Of a stretch of 64,000 bases of DNA, positions 26,342 through 37,341 are shown one piece after another. This DNA is from Theobroma cacao (lineage: Eukaryota; Streptophyta; Magnoliopsida; Malvales; Malvaceae). Every line of letters begins with the position of its first letter. The first letter of the stretch is position 1. The stretch is taken from positions 38,324,093 through 38,388,092 of the forward strand of contig NC_030851.1 in assembly GCF_000208745.1 (NCBI RefSeq), read 5' to 3'. The notes beneath the pieces are model-generated. The model made no database searches, was not told where the DNA came from, and saw nothing but the letters and a program-made list of their open reading frames with translations. A program made the position numbers and the translations under genes.

Positions 26342-29032
26342 ACAGAGGAAACTAGATTCCATCACTTCATCCCCTTCTCTATCCTTGCATTTATAACAGG
26401 TTCTGATAAATTTTTTTCTTCCCTCTCTTTTCATTTACCTTACCTTTTGCATTCTGTGTTTTCGACACGCGTAGAAATAATGTAAAATTACACAGTTGCG
26501 AGTGCTTTACCTCCAATATATTTTGTGATCAACAGCTGAGATACATAATGTGATAGCCCTCCTGTTCCTCCCTTAATCCTTGTTAAAACCAACCTGATGT
26601 TTTCCCAACCATGTAGATGGCACCTTTCAGTGTTATCCTTACTGCCATCATTATCTTTTTTTTTTTTTTTTCTGACATTAAGGAAAGGACAACACCTTCA
26701 ATTACTGATTTCAGCCAACAATAGCAATTCTATGTTGGGATAACAATCATCTGCATGCTCTCAAGGTCAGTACTGAAATGTCTTCAGATAAATTACTAAT
26801 AAGAGAAACTGAAGGAAATGATGAGATCATAAATAGTTACATGCTAGAAAAGTAAAGGAAATGACATAATAGTTTGCTCCTATGAATTTCAATGGTAACA
26901 CCTATTTTTTTCTATTGACTATATGCAAGGTTCTTCGGTTTCAATGACTAAACCCACAGTGCTTCACAGGCTGGATATTGTATCATATGATTAAATGAAA
27001 GAATTTCATTTGCAGCATCACCACATATAACCTAACACTAATTGTCAAAGACCATGTTTTAAGAGAACCTAGCCTTTTCGCATAATGAAAGCTATTTGCA
27101 TTTGATATCAAGTATCTTGGTGTGTTCCCATGTCAAATGGATGCATTCTAATTAGTGAATTGAGAAAGACCTATATATATAGAAAACAGTTGTGGTATCT
27201 GAAAGATAGGTAGCAGTTCGAATAAGTAATTTGATGTGTTTCAATCTGCAGAGTTTTAATGTTAATATGACACATTAATCAATTTCATCCATATATCAGT
27301 TACATTACCAGATTTAGTCCTAAGCATTATAATCAAGTACAAAAAAAGAATGACATAGATGCATACACTGCTGCATTATATGCAAACACTTTTATGTATA
27401 GTAATTCAAAATGCTTGGATTGATATACAGAGTACAAAGAATTTAGGACTTCACAAAATCTCATCCCTCAAGATATGCTAATTATTGATGTGAACATGGA
27501 AACCTCAATGATTGAACATGTTTTACCAGGAGCACTTGTTTTTCTCCACAGAATGATATGAAGGCAGCCTACTTGTTCTCTTAAAACCTTTTTAGTTTGT
27601 TAAATGTTGATCGTCAGATCTATTTCTTCCATAAACATCTCGAGATGAATTTCATTATCCATTCCTGCCATCCTAGAGGTGTATCATCTATGTATAACCT
27701 ACAGTTTCAAAGGGATGCCACAGGAAACCTACTGTGGAAAACAAACTTGAGATAATCCTCAAGAGCTTGATGTACTATTCCAAAAGTGCCGAGTTTTTCC
27801 TCGTTTAACTTGACAATGCTTTTCGGCCAAGGACCACAAATTAGTCTCCAACACATCCTCCTAAAACAATTAACCAAACCTATGAGCTACACAGATTGTC
27901 TAAAATCGCCCTCTGCCAAACTAAGCAGCTTGGTTGGTACTTCTGGTTTCAACATCTCCAGTTCAACTAAGCACAGCTTGTTTACGCATATATTTCCAGT
28001 TTGAGACAATTCATCTCCTTCTATGCTTCATAAATTTCCTAAATTTCTTCTACTACACTAATTTGAAACAAAATACCCATCCAAATTTGCCCTGAAGAAC
28101 ACGTACCATCATTCCAAAATCGTCATAAAAAGATTCGAATAGAAGAGGGAAAATATGAAGGATATGAAAAGATTTACTTTAACAGAGCGCAACAACATCC
28201 TGGTTTATATTACTAAACCCTAATCCTCTATTTACATAAAAATCTGAAGCAATTAAATTCGAATTTTAAAACTACAAGCGACGAGGTTTAATTACGTAAG
28301 TGTTTCGAATGATTCAGCAAAAACTGAGATAAAATTAATCGCTAGGGTTTCAAAGGGCAATTGGTTGAGCAAAATGGACGACAACTAGAGGAAAGCAGAG
28401 AATTACACCAAAAGGAAAAGGAAGAAACGAACCTTTCCAAATCGAAGCAATTCGAGCCACATCTCCAAAATCCAAGATCCACATTTTAAGTTTGATTTAT
28501 GTATATATTTCATCCAAAAAATCCAAATGCGGCGAGACGACGCCTCCGATGCGTCGTTTTGGGCCGTTTAGGAAGTTGCTGGACTTTGAGTTGTGTTTTG
28601 CCAGCCCAACCAAAGTTGTGGGCACTGTGTTTCATTTCTTTTCTTTCATTTTTTCCTTTTTAAAGTTCCCTACGGCATTTTGCAAGGCACATAGGCCACT
28701 GGGGAATGTAGAATAGTGCTATAATCTGAACAACGGTAATCTAAGCTTAGAAATGAAAAACAAAGTTAAAAACCAAAGCTTTTTCCTCTCACTACCATAT
28801 AAAAGAACCGAGTTTCATCTTTAACAAAGCTGTGAAGAGCTTAAAAAGAAGCACAATGTGGCCAAAAAAATTGCCCCATAATGATCCATTCTCCTATGAT
28901 ATTATTACCATATTTATTATTCCTATCCCAATTCCCTAGTTGAAGAATTGGTAATGGCGTAATGCTCCAAATAGACCATCCCTTTGTCCCCTCACCATAA
29001 CTCATGTTGCTCTCTCTCTCTCTGTCTTTCTC
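26342..29032. other. Spacer with a possible minus-strand transcript
   Basis: No confident gene. Near 28440-28490 the minus strand has a promoter-like start: ATGTGGATCTTGGATTTTGG, an open frame reading MWILDFGDVARIASIWK, and a possible donor AAAG/GTTCGT at 28439. A minus-strand frame of about 43 codons at roughly 27894-28022 (LVELEMLKPEVPTKLL included) continues after one stop with another open stretch. This could be a small gene, a pseudogene or a noncoding RNA. The remainder, 26400-27700, has no gene signal. Confidence 0.3.
28560..28565 (+). promoter_or_regulatory. Site II-like TGGGCC element in a GC-richer promoter patch
   Basis: TGGGCC preceded by GACGACGCC and GCGTCGTTT, a GC-rich patch in AT-rich DNA. 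Such motifs are common upstream of broadly expressed plant genes. It lies just upstream of the possible minus-strand transcript starting near 28490. Confidence 0.35.
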
Positions 29033-32006
29033 TTACATTCTAGCCTTAGCAACCACCGGATTGCCTTCACCTCCAACGCCCGTGGCTCCTGTCCTGGTCC
29101 ATGTTTCCTTGAATTGCTCCTCAGTCACTCCTGCACAAATTTTACACAACATAATGTTAATTATCAAGCTCTGTCTGTTTTCCACTATTGACGTAAAGCA
29201 CAAGGAAAAGAGTGAGGTTTCTTGAGTAATGACTTGCCTTTTCCCATGGCAGCAGTGGATGAGATGCCTCCCTGGACAGTCTTTAGATACCTATCATAAA
29301 AGTTTGCACCTGACCATTTTTGGTGAGCAAGTGTGTCCACTCCATTGTTCCTCTCTTCCCTTTGGATCTTCTCAACATATGCTAGCATTCCCTTCCTTGC
29401 AAAATCTCTTGCAAATGTATCGGTCACCAGTGCATCAGCATGGAAACCAGCCAGTGTTATGAACTGCCAACAGAAACCCAGCTTGGCTATTCTAGGAATG
29501 AAGTCTCTCATCTGATCATCAGTCATCCCTGATGCATCCCAGTTGAACGATGGTGAGAGATTGTAAGCCAACATGATTTCAGGGTGCATTGATTTCACCC
29601 CTTCTGCAAACTTGGTGCACTCAACCAAGTCTGGGCTTGAAGTCTCCATCCAGATAAGGTCAGCATGAGAAGCAAAAGCCCAACCGCGAACAACTGCAGC
29701 CGCTACGGACCCCTTAAACCTATAGAACCCTTCTCTGGTTCTAGGCAAATCCCAGTCCCAGTAAATGTTTTTGAGCCCCAATCTCTCTGCAATCTCTCTG
29801 GCCCGTTCATTTGAGAGGCACTTGTCATAACTGGTATGGTTCATCCATTCATTCATTCTCCTCCTCTTCTCATCCTCCCTGATGTTCATGTTCTTAATTG
29901 CATCAATAACACATTCAGAGAATGTCTTAAGTTGTGCCATGGCTAGCCAGTTGTCTTCAATGGCCTGAAGTTCAGGACCATTTTTACCAGCAGCCATTCC
30001 TTCTGCCAACATAGTGGCCAGACTTTTTCCCTGAAGATTTGGATTAGTCACACCTAGAATAAACTGATGGTCCCTGGTGTCGACATTGGTTTGGATCAAA
30101 GTAGCTGCAACAGCATCAGTCCTAGCCACCAAGACGGTCTCCACTCCCATAACATCAAACTGCAACCTTGCAGCAACAAGCCTGTTAATGTGTTCATTAA
30201 CAGCAACAAGCACCTTACCAGCCATGTGACCACATTTTTTTGTTACAGAGGACTGATCCTCAATGTGGACACCAGCAGCACCACGCTCCACGAAAAGCTT
30301 GCAAAGCTTAACAGTGGCCGTGGTGCCACCAAATCCAGTATCACCATCAGCAATGATTGGCTTCAGGTAATCAACATAAGGGGTTCGAGCCCTCTCCTCC
30401 CGGCTCATGCTCATTCGTGCCTCTCTTTGTTTGCGGTCATGGTATTGTTGTGCAAAGAAAAGGTGTTCCACCTTGTTTGGGACAGTGTCATAAGGATAGT
30501 CAGCAAGGTCTGGACCTGGCTCATTGGTGGTGGTGTGAGTTGAGGAACATTGCCAACCAGAGACATAAATGGTGTCCAAGTGCTTGGCCATCATGGTTAC
30601 TTGGACAGGGTCAAGTGCACCAAAGGTCCTTGAGGCAGTGCTGTTTGCTTGGTGTGTCTTGAGAGTTCTCCATAACTTCTTGGCCATCTCGTTTGAGCCA
30701 TAGCTCTGTCTGAGGTTGCCTCGTAAAGCCACAACATCTCTAGCTGAGTACGGTCGCCGGGTCAGCTTGAACCTCTCTGAGTTCCACCATGCTTGCACCT
30801 CTGCTATCTCAGCTTCAAACCTCCCTTCTTCTTCCATTATCTGTCCAAGGATTTTTCACTCATTATAAATCTTGTTTACTACTAAAATGATACAAGTTAA
30901 AACCTCTTACTGTTTGACGGGATGAAACTTGCATCAGAATTTGTCGAGTTTTAACCACTTCAAAAAGATTGTTTTACTGCATTAGTTATATACTGAAGAA
31001 AACTTAAAGTAATTTACTCGAACATAAGTACATGAATATGCCTTCTCTCTTGTAACAAAATAATGCCATGATTATGTCAAATAAAGAGGAATTGGAGAGG
31101 AGTGAAAGAAACTAAAGAGAAAAAAAACAAAAGAATCCTGAAGAAAAGACCCAAACAAAACACATTTTGTTAGGATAATTTCTTGGTTGTATAGATCATC
31201 CTAACCACTGCAACTATATTCTAATGGTTTCTGCCTTGTATTGCCATATGCCACACTACAAGGGAGATTTGTCTCCACGTTTTACAATTGATTCTTGATG
31301 CAAATCATCTAAGAAGGAAAAGAGAAAAAACTTGTGTTGGTTTTCCACTTTGCTTTTCGGAGAGAGATGAAGACCTGTTAGTTGGCTTTTGAAACTGCTA
31401 TCAAATAGTACAAAGATAGATGCATGAATCCAAAACAGGAGCATGAACACAAAATTCAATGAATGGAAACCAACTTCCAAGACAGAATAGTTTCTTAAAA
31501 TCATGAGACAAATATTTGTTGCATAAACTTTTGAAACCAAAATTTTAAACATTGAGCAATTCTACCTCTCCCCTTCTGACTAGTCAGCCACCATACTCCC
31601 CGCACCGCCGGAAAAAAAAAAGAACAAAAGCAGCATTGTCATATGCAATAAGGAGATTGGGGCACCTTACTACCTTAGTACTTCAAAATGGTTAATATTA
31701 ATGTATGTCAATTGACAGTATAACCCCCCTTGGAACCTTTGGGAGGTCTGCAGTCCCTTAAAAAAGTTGAAATAGTCATATAGGGGCATCATGCAAAGCC
31801 GAAACTTAACCTCTTACAGGCAACAACAAAAGAAAAATGGTGCAAATCTCACATGCGATAATAAGCTCAGCATTTCTAGCAAGAGAAACAGGGGAGATGA
31901 ATCCTACTAAAGATAATTTCCTGGTAAGAGAAGAAGAAAAGAAAGGAGACTAAGGCTGCTAGGAAATGAAGCTTACCATTGAAGGCACTGAGAAAGATGC
32001 AGCCAT
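29033..32006 (-). CDS. Isocitrate lyase, 576 aa, three exons
   Basis: Splits isocitrate into glyoxylate and succinate in the glyoxylate cycle of peroxisomes (glyoxysomes), used when seedlings turn stored oil into sugar. Exons on the minus strand: 32006-31977 ([10 protein letters not shown]), 30840-29238, 29130-29033. The large exon carries the signature KKCGHM (catalytic Cys213), the metal-binding region ADGDTGFGG, and NLSPSFNW. The last exon encodes [10 protein letters not shown] and ends in Ala-Arg-Met, a plant type 1 peroxisomal targeting signal. Intron 1 is 1,136 bases. Intron 2 (29237-29131) has a GC donor, AAAG/GCAAGT, with a normal GCAG acceptor; only this junction restores the conserved C-terminus. 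Length matches the family. Start choice rests on the conserved ten-residue first exon. No active-site defect is seen. Confidence 0.97.
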
Positions 32007-32093
32007 GGATAGAACTTTGGGTTTTTTTTGGTATAGAAACTTTGTATAAACAACTAAGAGAAGTTCATGTCATGCCCCTCCTCCAAGCCTCAC

Positions 32094-32101
32094 AATTTAT
32101 A
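32094..32101 (-). promoter_or_regulatory. TATA box of isocitrate lyase
   Basis: TATAAATT on the minus strand, about 90 bases upstream of the first ATG at 32006; plausible core promoter. Confidence 0.5.
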
Positions 32102-34482
32102 AGGCAAAAATGGGCATCAGTTATCACCTCCCCTATGAAAAATGGTAAAACTGATGCACTTGAAGAAAAAGAGAGAAAACAACAAAAACCAGCAAATATA
32201 CACAGTGGTTCCCTTATTAATATTTATCTGAATAACTTTTCCAATAAATATATTGTTTGCATTGTTATCTTCAGAAAGTGAGTGAAAAGTGTCCCATGAA
32301 AAACTGCATTCACAGGCACGTAAGATAATGCCAACGTCTTGTTTCATTTCCCCTTATGTCACTACTTTTTTTCCTATTCATGTATATAGCTGATTTGTGT
32401 TTCTCAGTTCCCTTTCCTTCTACTTATCTCTCTGTTTACTTTTCCCTTTTATGGTACTCAACATCAGTCAAAAAACAAAGGGAAAACAACCCATTTTGAT
32501 TTATACCATTTGATCATTGGCCCTATCAGGGTTTCCTCTACTTAACCAGAAGTTAATATTCTTTTGGAAGTTTATGCACTACCATCTCTGTTACTTTGGC
32601 AGCATGTATGATTGCGTCACTCATTAGTAATGGCTGTATTAAGGCTACATAATTTCATAATCTTAGTGACAAAGCTCTGGGAAAAATATTGCTAAGGGAA
32701 GGACAGTTGCAGATGAAGATATCAGACACCACATGAGTTTGTCCCCATTTTTGCAAATTGCAAGTTTTCAAACTTCAAACTGTCATCAATGAACTCCACA
32801 GTAATCCTTTTCCTTTTAAATATGCAAATTTGTTTCTGCAACATTATCAGTTCATCTGTATATCTGAGTTTTCATGCTGCTGAAGAATAAACTTCCCTAA
32901 AAATTGCAATGACTCAACTTCTTGGCAGTGAGTGATCTGTTAAACAGATCATTTAAGCAGTAGGATACTGGTTTATGACAGAAAGTCAAGTGAATTTACA
33001 GATACATTGGTTATACTTAATTAGATCCTAATTTTCTTCTTGGAATGCATGGAAGTACATTGAGTTTTCGACTAAATTTCTCATAAACCATCATTCATTA
33101 TCACTAAGATATAATCATAAGAGCCCCCCAAATTGAAATCTGAAAGTATCGGATCCTAACAATGGGGCTACCTACTTAAGAACCTTAATGATACCTTAAT
33201 AGCTACATTTAAATTTCATCATAACAAATGAATATAGCTAAGTTGACAAGATTATATGTCATTCGCATTTCGGATGATCTTTGCTTCAAGTAAGTTGGAA
33301 ACATGTCCTACACTCCATTACACAGTTCGTAGTAGCTTGCTGACGATACAAACGGTTAGAAGAGTTTGGAAATTGGGAGTCCCGAGGAAAATCAAGATAT
33401 GCCTATCTCCATACCAATTTTAATATATTTATCATCACATTCTCATACAAGTTGGCAACTCTATCCTACCCTTCTTCGTTTGTGCAGTCTTCCACAGTGG
33501 AAATCAATCCCGCAATTCCCGCTCAAGGCCAATACCCCAGTCTCTATCTTCTTCTTGTCTGTCCTAATTGGATGAAGACTGCAGCTCCTATCTTCTCAAA
33601 CATTTTCTCTACTTCCAAAAACTAGAGTTAGACCAGACAAGGGCTTAGAAAACAGCTTCTTTATTTCTTTATACAATTGTTAACTATTTGATTGGATTTC
33701 ATGCACAAGGAAGGATATTCCATCACTCCACAAACAACCCACAGCTATCAATCAATTTAACAAATTCTTACTGCAATAATTTACAAAAAAAATATAAATC
33801 CAAATTTCCATGTTAACATGCATGGTAGAATATTTGTCATATACCATAGACTCTTTTCCTTGCAGGAAAGAAAAACCCTGCATGCATACGCATCCGAAAG
33901 TATGATGGATATCTACGTAAACACGTCTGCCAGCATTAAATTTTGAGTGCGGTCAATCTCGATGCTGTTCAAGCAAAACCAACCGGGGAAAAATAAGGTA
34001 AGATTTGTAGAAAGATTGACATAGCACGTCATGGACAAAGCAAAGAGGTAAGTATCAACGATGAGGTATGGCTCTTTGGACAGTAGCTGGGGTTACTGGA
34101 AACGTGTCAGAAGTAATAATAATATATATTATAAGATTTGAGAGTGTGGCAAATCGTAACGAAATACTACACGTTGACCAAAAGGGTAGTTCCCTCAACT
34201 TGGGTTTCGTGACACTGAGAACGGGTTTTGTCGGGTTTCGGGGTTGAGGTGTGGAACTTAACCAGCTCCAGTAGCTATGGACTGTGGTCCTAAATGGCTG
34301 CTGATCGAGATGGGTGATGGGGGGGGGGGTAAGGTGTTCAGCAATTCGAGGAAAAAAGGAGAAAAAGGACCTTCATTCATGCTTCTCACATAAATTTGGA
34401 GATATCATTCCCCTACCATACAACCAAACCCGTTTCTTTTTATCCAGAGAAGAAAACTTCAAATTCACCTCTTTTTTAATAG

Positions 34483-34483
34483 A

Positions 34484-34515
<32 letters not shown>

Positions 34516-34549
34516 NNNNNNNNNNNNNNNNNNNNNNNNNTTAATAGAT

Positions 34550-34596
<47 letters not shown>
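34483..34596. repeat. TA microsatellite split by a 25-N assembly gap
   Basis: (TA)n runs on both sides of N at 34516-34540. TTAATAGATG occurs just before the left run (34477-34486) and again right after the gap (34541-34550), each followed by TA repeats. The two sides are probably the same sequence. Confidence 0.9.
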
Positions 34597-34599
<3 letters not shown>

Positions 34600-35642
34600 T
34601 AAATAAATATTTAATATAATAATTCATTTTAAATATATAATCTTTAAATCATTTATGTGATTCCATCTATCATCCTTGAGATCAAAATCTATAAAAATTA
34701 TGTAAGATATTACTATTGGTAGGTATCCAGGACTAAAAGAGCAAAAAACTATTGGTAGATATGGCCAATGCATTCTCAAATATAATAGCATCAGCATCAA
34801 TTTTGAAAAGAATAAAAAAAACTATAAGAAGAGTAGACCCATATAAAGCCCAAAAGCTCTTAAACTTGGGCTGCTTTATAGCTCATTTGGTTATAGGGAA
34901 CCCAGCACGTTGGGAAGGCTAGTGCAGTCATGGGCGTAAGGCCCAACTTGGGGCCGAACTAAAGGATGTGAAACCTTCCCTCGATAAAGGAAGTGGATTT
35001 TAAATTATATCGTATCAGTAAAAAATTAGATGAATTTTGAATTTATAATTAAATATTTTTTTATTTAATATGTATATTTTTTGAATTAAATGTGCAAATG
35101 TGAGATAAGTAGTATCAGAACTTACTTAACTCTTCAATTTCATCATGAAAAATACATAGTCAAAGTAGATCCAAACTAAAGTGAGTCCCTCTCTTTCTTT
35201 TATAGGTGAAAGAGCGAATACATATAAAATAAGATGAATCTTTAATATATAGATAAGGATCTTTTTTCATTTAATAGACATGTCTTTTAAATTGAAAGCA
35301 TGAACCCTAAACATCAACTTCTTGTTGATTTTCTCATCAAAAAAGTCCCATTGGTTTAATTTCTTCAATATATATATATGCCTGAATCTGAGTTTCAATA
35401 TACCTTGAAGGAGGCTAAGTGCACATACAGATAAATGCTTTGCAAGTTGGACCTTTCTATGATCCAGATTTTGTCTTTAAGTATAGATATGGTTGAGGTA
35501 CCCTATATTAGGACATTCATGTAAGTTCCTCCAAGCCCCGTAAATCGAAAGCCATTGTAAATGATTCAAATTCAAAAATAGAAAGACATAAATAATAACC
35601 ATATATGAAAATACAAATTTCAAAAGTAAAGATTCAATGTGT

Positions 35643-35755
35643 TTTTTTTTTTTTGAATTGGAGAGAAGTGAATTTGAATTTTACTCTTTAAATAAAAAAA
35701 TCATACATCAATTAATGAGTTAAATGTTCGAGTGTGAATAGAGATTCAATATTAG
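35643..35755 (-). repeat. Short interspersed repeat, copy 3
   Basis: On the minus strand it reads ACATTTAACTCATTAATTGA, TGTATGAT, TTTAAAGAGTA and AATTCAAATTCA, collinear with copies at 3945-4018 and 19136-19212. A run of 14 T lies beside it at 35641-35654. Confidence 0.35.
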
Positions 35756-35880
35756 AACTATTACTTTTTCACTTTTTATTTTTTTTAAAAAAAAAAACAA
35801 TGATAGAGAGGACATTTAAAGGTATATGATACATACCCTAATTTGTAAGAGAGAATGTGCATAGAACAAGAGTAAAATAT

Positions 35881-36141
35881 GATTACATCTAGAGGTATTC
35901 AAAGATCGAACTACATGTCCAGGCTCGCAGACCCAAATCAACTTGGGTCGGACTTGAGCATAAATTTTAAGCTCGAGTCAGCCTGTCTCAATTATGTTTT
36001 AACTTATATTAAAATATTAGCATAAAATATTATTTTATTATTTTAATAAAACAAAATAATTAAGTGATCATGTGGGACCGGTCTTAGTTTTAAAAACGTG
36101 AGTCTTAATCAGCTCGACTCAATCCTTGAACACTACCAACT
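35881..36141. mobile_element. Possible hAT-type MITE
   Basis: The ends look like imperfect inverted repeats: GGTATTCAAAG on the left, and GGTAGTGTTCAAGG at the right end read on the minus strand, both beside CTAG. The interior has CGAGCC/CGACTC blocks in both orientations. No coding capacity. A related-looking block is at about 44690-44940. Limits are approximate. Confidence 0.4.
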
Positions 36142-36767
36142 AGATATCGGTTAAGCATGTACTTAATTCATATAATTTCATATTTTCTAATAAAATATAT
36201 ATAGCTGTTCTGGCATCTTATTTTAACATAGAAAAGGGTACACTTTGGACTGTACCACATTTCCATATTAAAGATTTGCATTAATCAATGTAGTCCACAA
36301 AAGATCAGTTAAAATGTCCAAAGCAATCTTTTGGTCACGGTAACTGGCGAGTGCTTCAGAACTGAAAAATATTGGCATAAAACACTCCATTTACATAGAT
36401 TTTTTAAGCCCATGGTTTTTAAAATACATCTTTACATAGTTAAATTCACATTTGCCCAAGAATTCATAACACACAAATTGTCCAGAAAATTGAAAATCCA
36501 AACCCCGAATTACCATATTATAGCATAGCAACCATGAGCCATTGTACAAAAAGGCATGCATTTGTTTAATTGCCAAACTTGGTTAAGAAGGAAAACCACA
36601 TAATATATATGTATAATATATATGTATTGCAGTTTTCTCTCCTCATCAGGCAACACAAAGAAGGAGCCAATTGCCCTAGGAACCTGAAAACTTTGGTACA
36701 ACCTCCCCACAAAATTTTTTCATGCTCTGAACAGAAGAAACCCAAATTCACTTTGGGTTTGGGTCCT

Positions 36768-37341
36768 TCATTCGCTTGTAGAGTATCTTGAAGTCCAATA
36801 CTTCTCAATCTCCTCAGCTGTTCTTCCAGGAATTCTCCCAGCTATCAAAGACCACCTACAAAACATGTGAACCATAAGAAAAGTAATCCAAGTACAGAGC
36901 AGATCCTGTTAAAAGCAAGCAAACCCACCTCTCTCCAACCAAATTGAACATTCTAGTGATAAGGGTTTCCTCATCTTCTGAGAACTCGAGCTTGGAATCT
37001 TGGGTGGATTCCTCTGCAGTGCACACCCCAACAAACAGCTAAAAACCATTAATCCTTTAACCATATTGGCCAGAAAATTGCAGCAAAAACTCAATTCACA
37101 TCCAAAAATATTTAAGAAAAAGAAAAAAAGGAACCCTATTCTTAATCAGCCATCAGATAAAACAAAGCAACCATGGACTCTTGACTTCAAAAGAATACCT
37201 CCAAAGAACCCAGAAAGTAATCATGGGAAAGTTATGAAAGTCATAATTGCAGTTGAATATATAAGAAAAACACATAATCCAAACATGGGTACCTCTAGAA
37301 TCCACAGAAATATCATCAGAGGAACGATCCGAGTCAGCCAT
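36768..37341 (-). CDS. Single-repeat R3-MYB (CPC/TRY/ETC-like), 73 aa, three exons
   Basis: A very small MYB with one R3 repeat and no activation domain. In Arabidopsis such proteins move between cells and compete with R2R3-MYBs for bHLH partners, repressing trichome fate and promoting root-hair fate. Exons on the minus strand: 37341-37293, 37013-36929, 36855-36768, all GT-AG. The acidic N-terminus [10 protein letters not shown] is followed by the repeat from about residue 29: [10 protein letters not shown], then [20 protein letters not shown] and IEKYWTSRY. The bHLH-contact motif (acidic-L-x2-R-x3-L-x6-L-x3-R) is present except that Thr replaces the first acidic residue. It lacks the basic N-terminal block and long tail of CPC and TRY, so it belongs to a shorter subgroup. 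The product is clear; which epidermal pathway it controls is inferred from the family. Confidence 0.88.

Larger units (their letters stand above)
32102..36767. other. Spacer between isocitrate lyase and the R3-MYB
   Basis: The left few kilobases are the isocitrate lyase promoter region. No gene is seen. It contains a TA microsatellite with an assembly gap (34483-34596), a short less AT-rich block at 34860-34990 (AACCCAGCACGTTGGGAAGG and onward) that looks like a retroelement fragment, a short interspersed repeat (35643-35755, reversed) and a possible hAT-type MITE (35881-36141). Confidence 0.35.

Noticed and set aside
26158..26355. Cys/His-rich 65-codon plus-strand frame as a separate small gene
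   Set aside because: It is the second syntaxin terminal exon read in the wrong frame; the frame set by the acceptor at 26179 gives a SNARE tail and membrane anchor.
29185..29237. C-terminal tail of isocitrate lyase read straight into intron 2
   Set aside because: The tail is not conserved and lacks the peroxisomal signal; the GC-AG splice to 29130 gives the known family C-terminus.
30067..30662. Two long plus-strand open frames (158 and 101 codons)
   Set aside because: They lie wholly antisense to the isocitrate lyase main exon and have no family resemblance; they are shadows of its codon bias.
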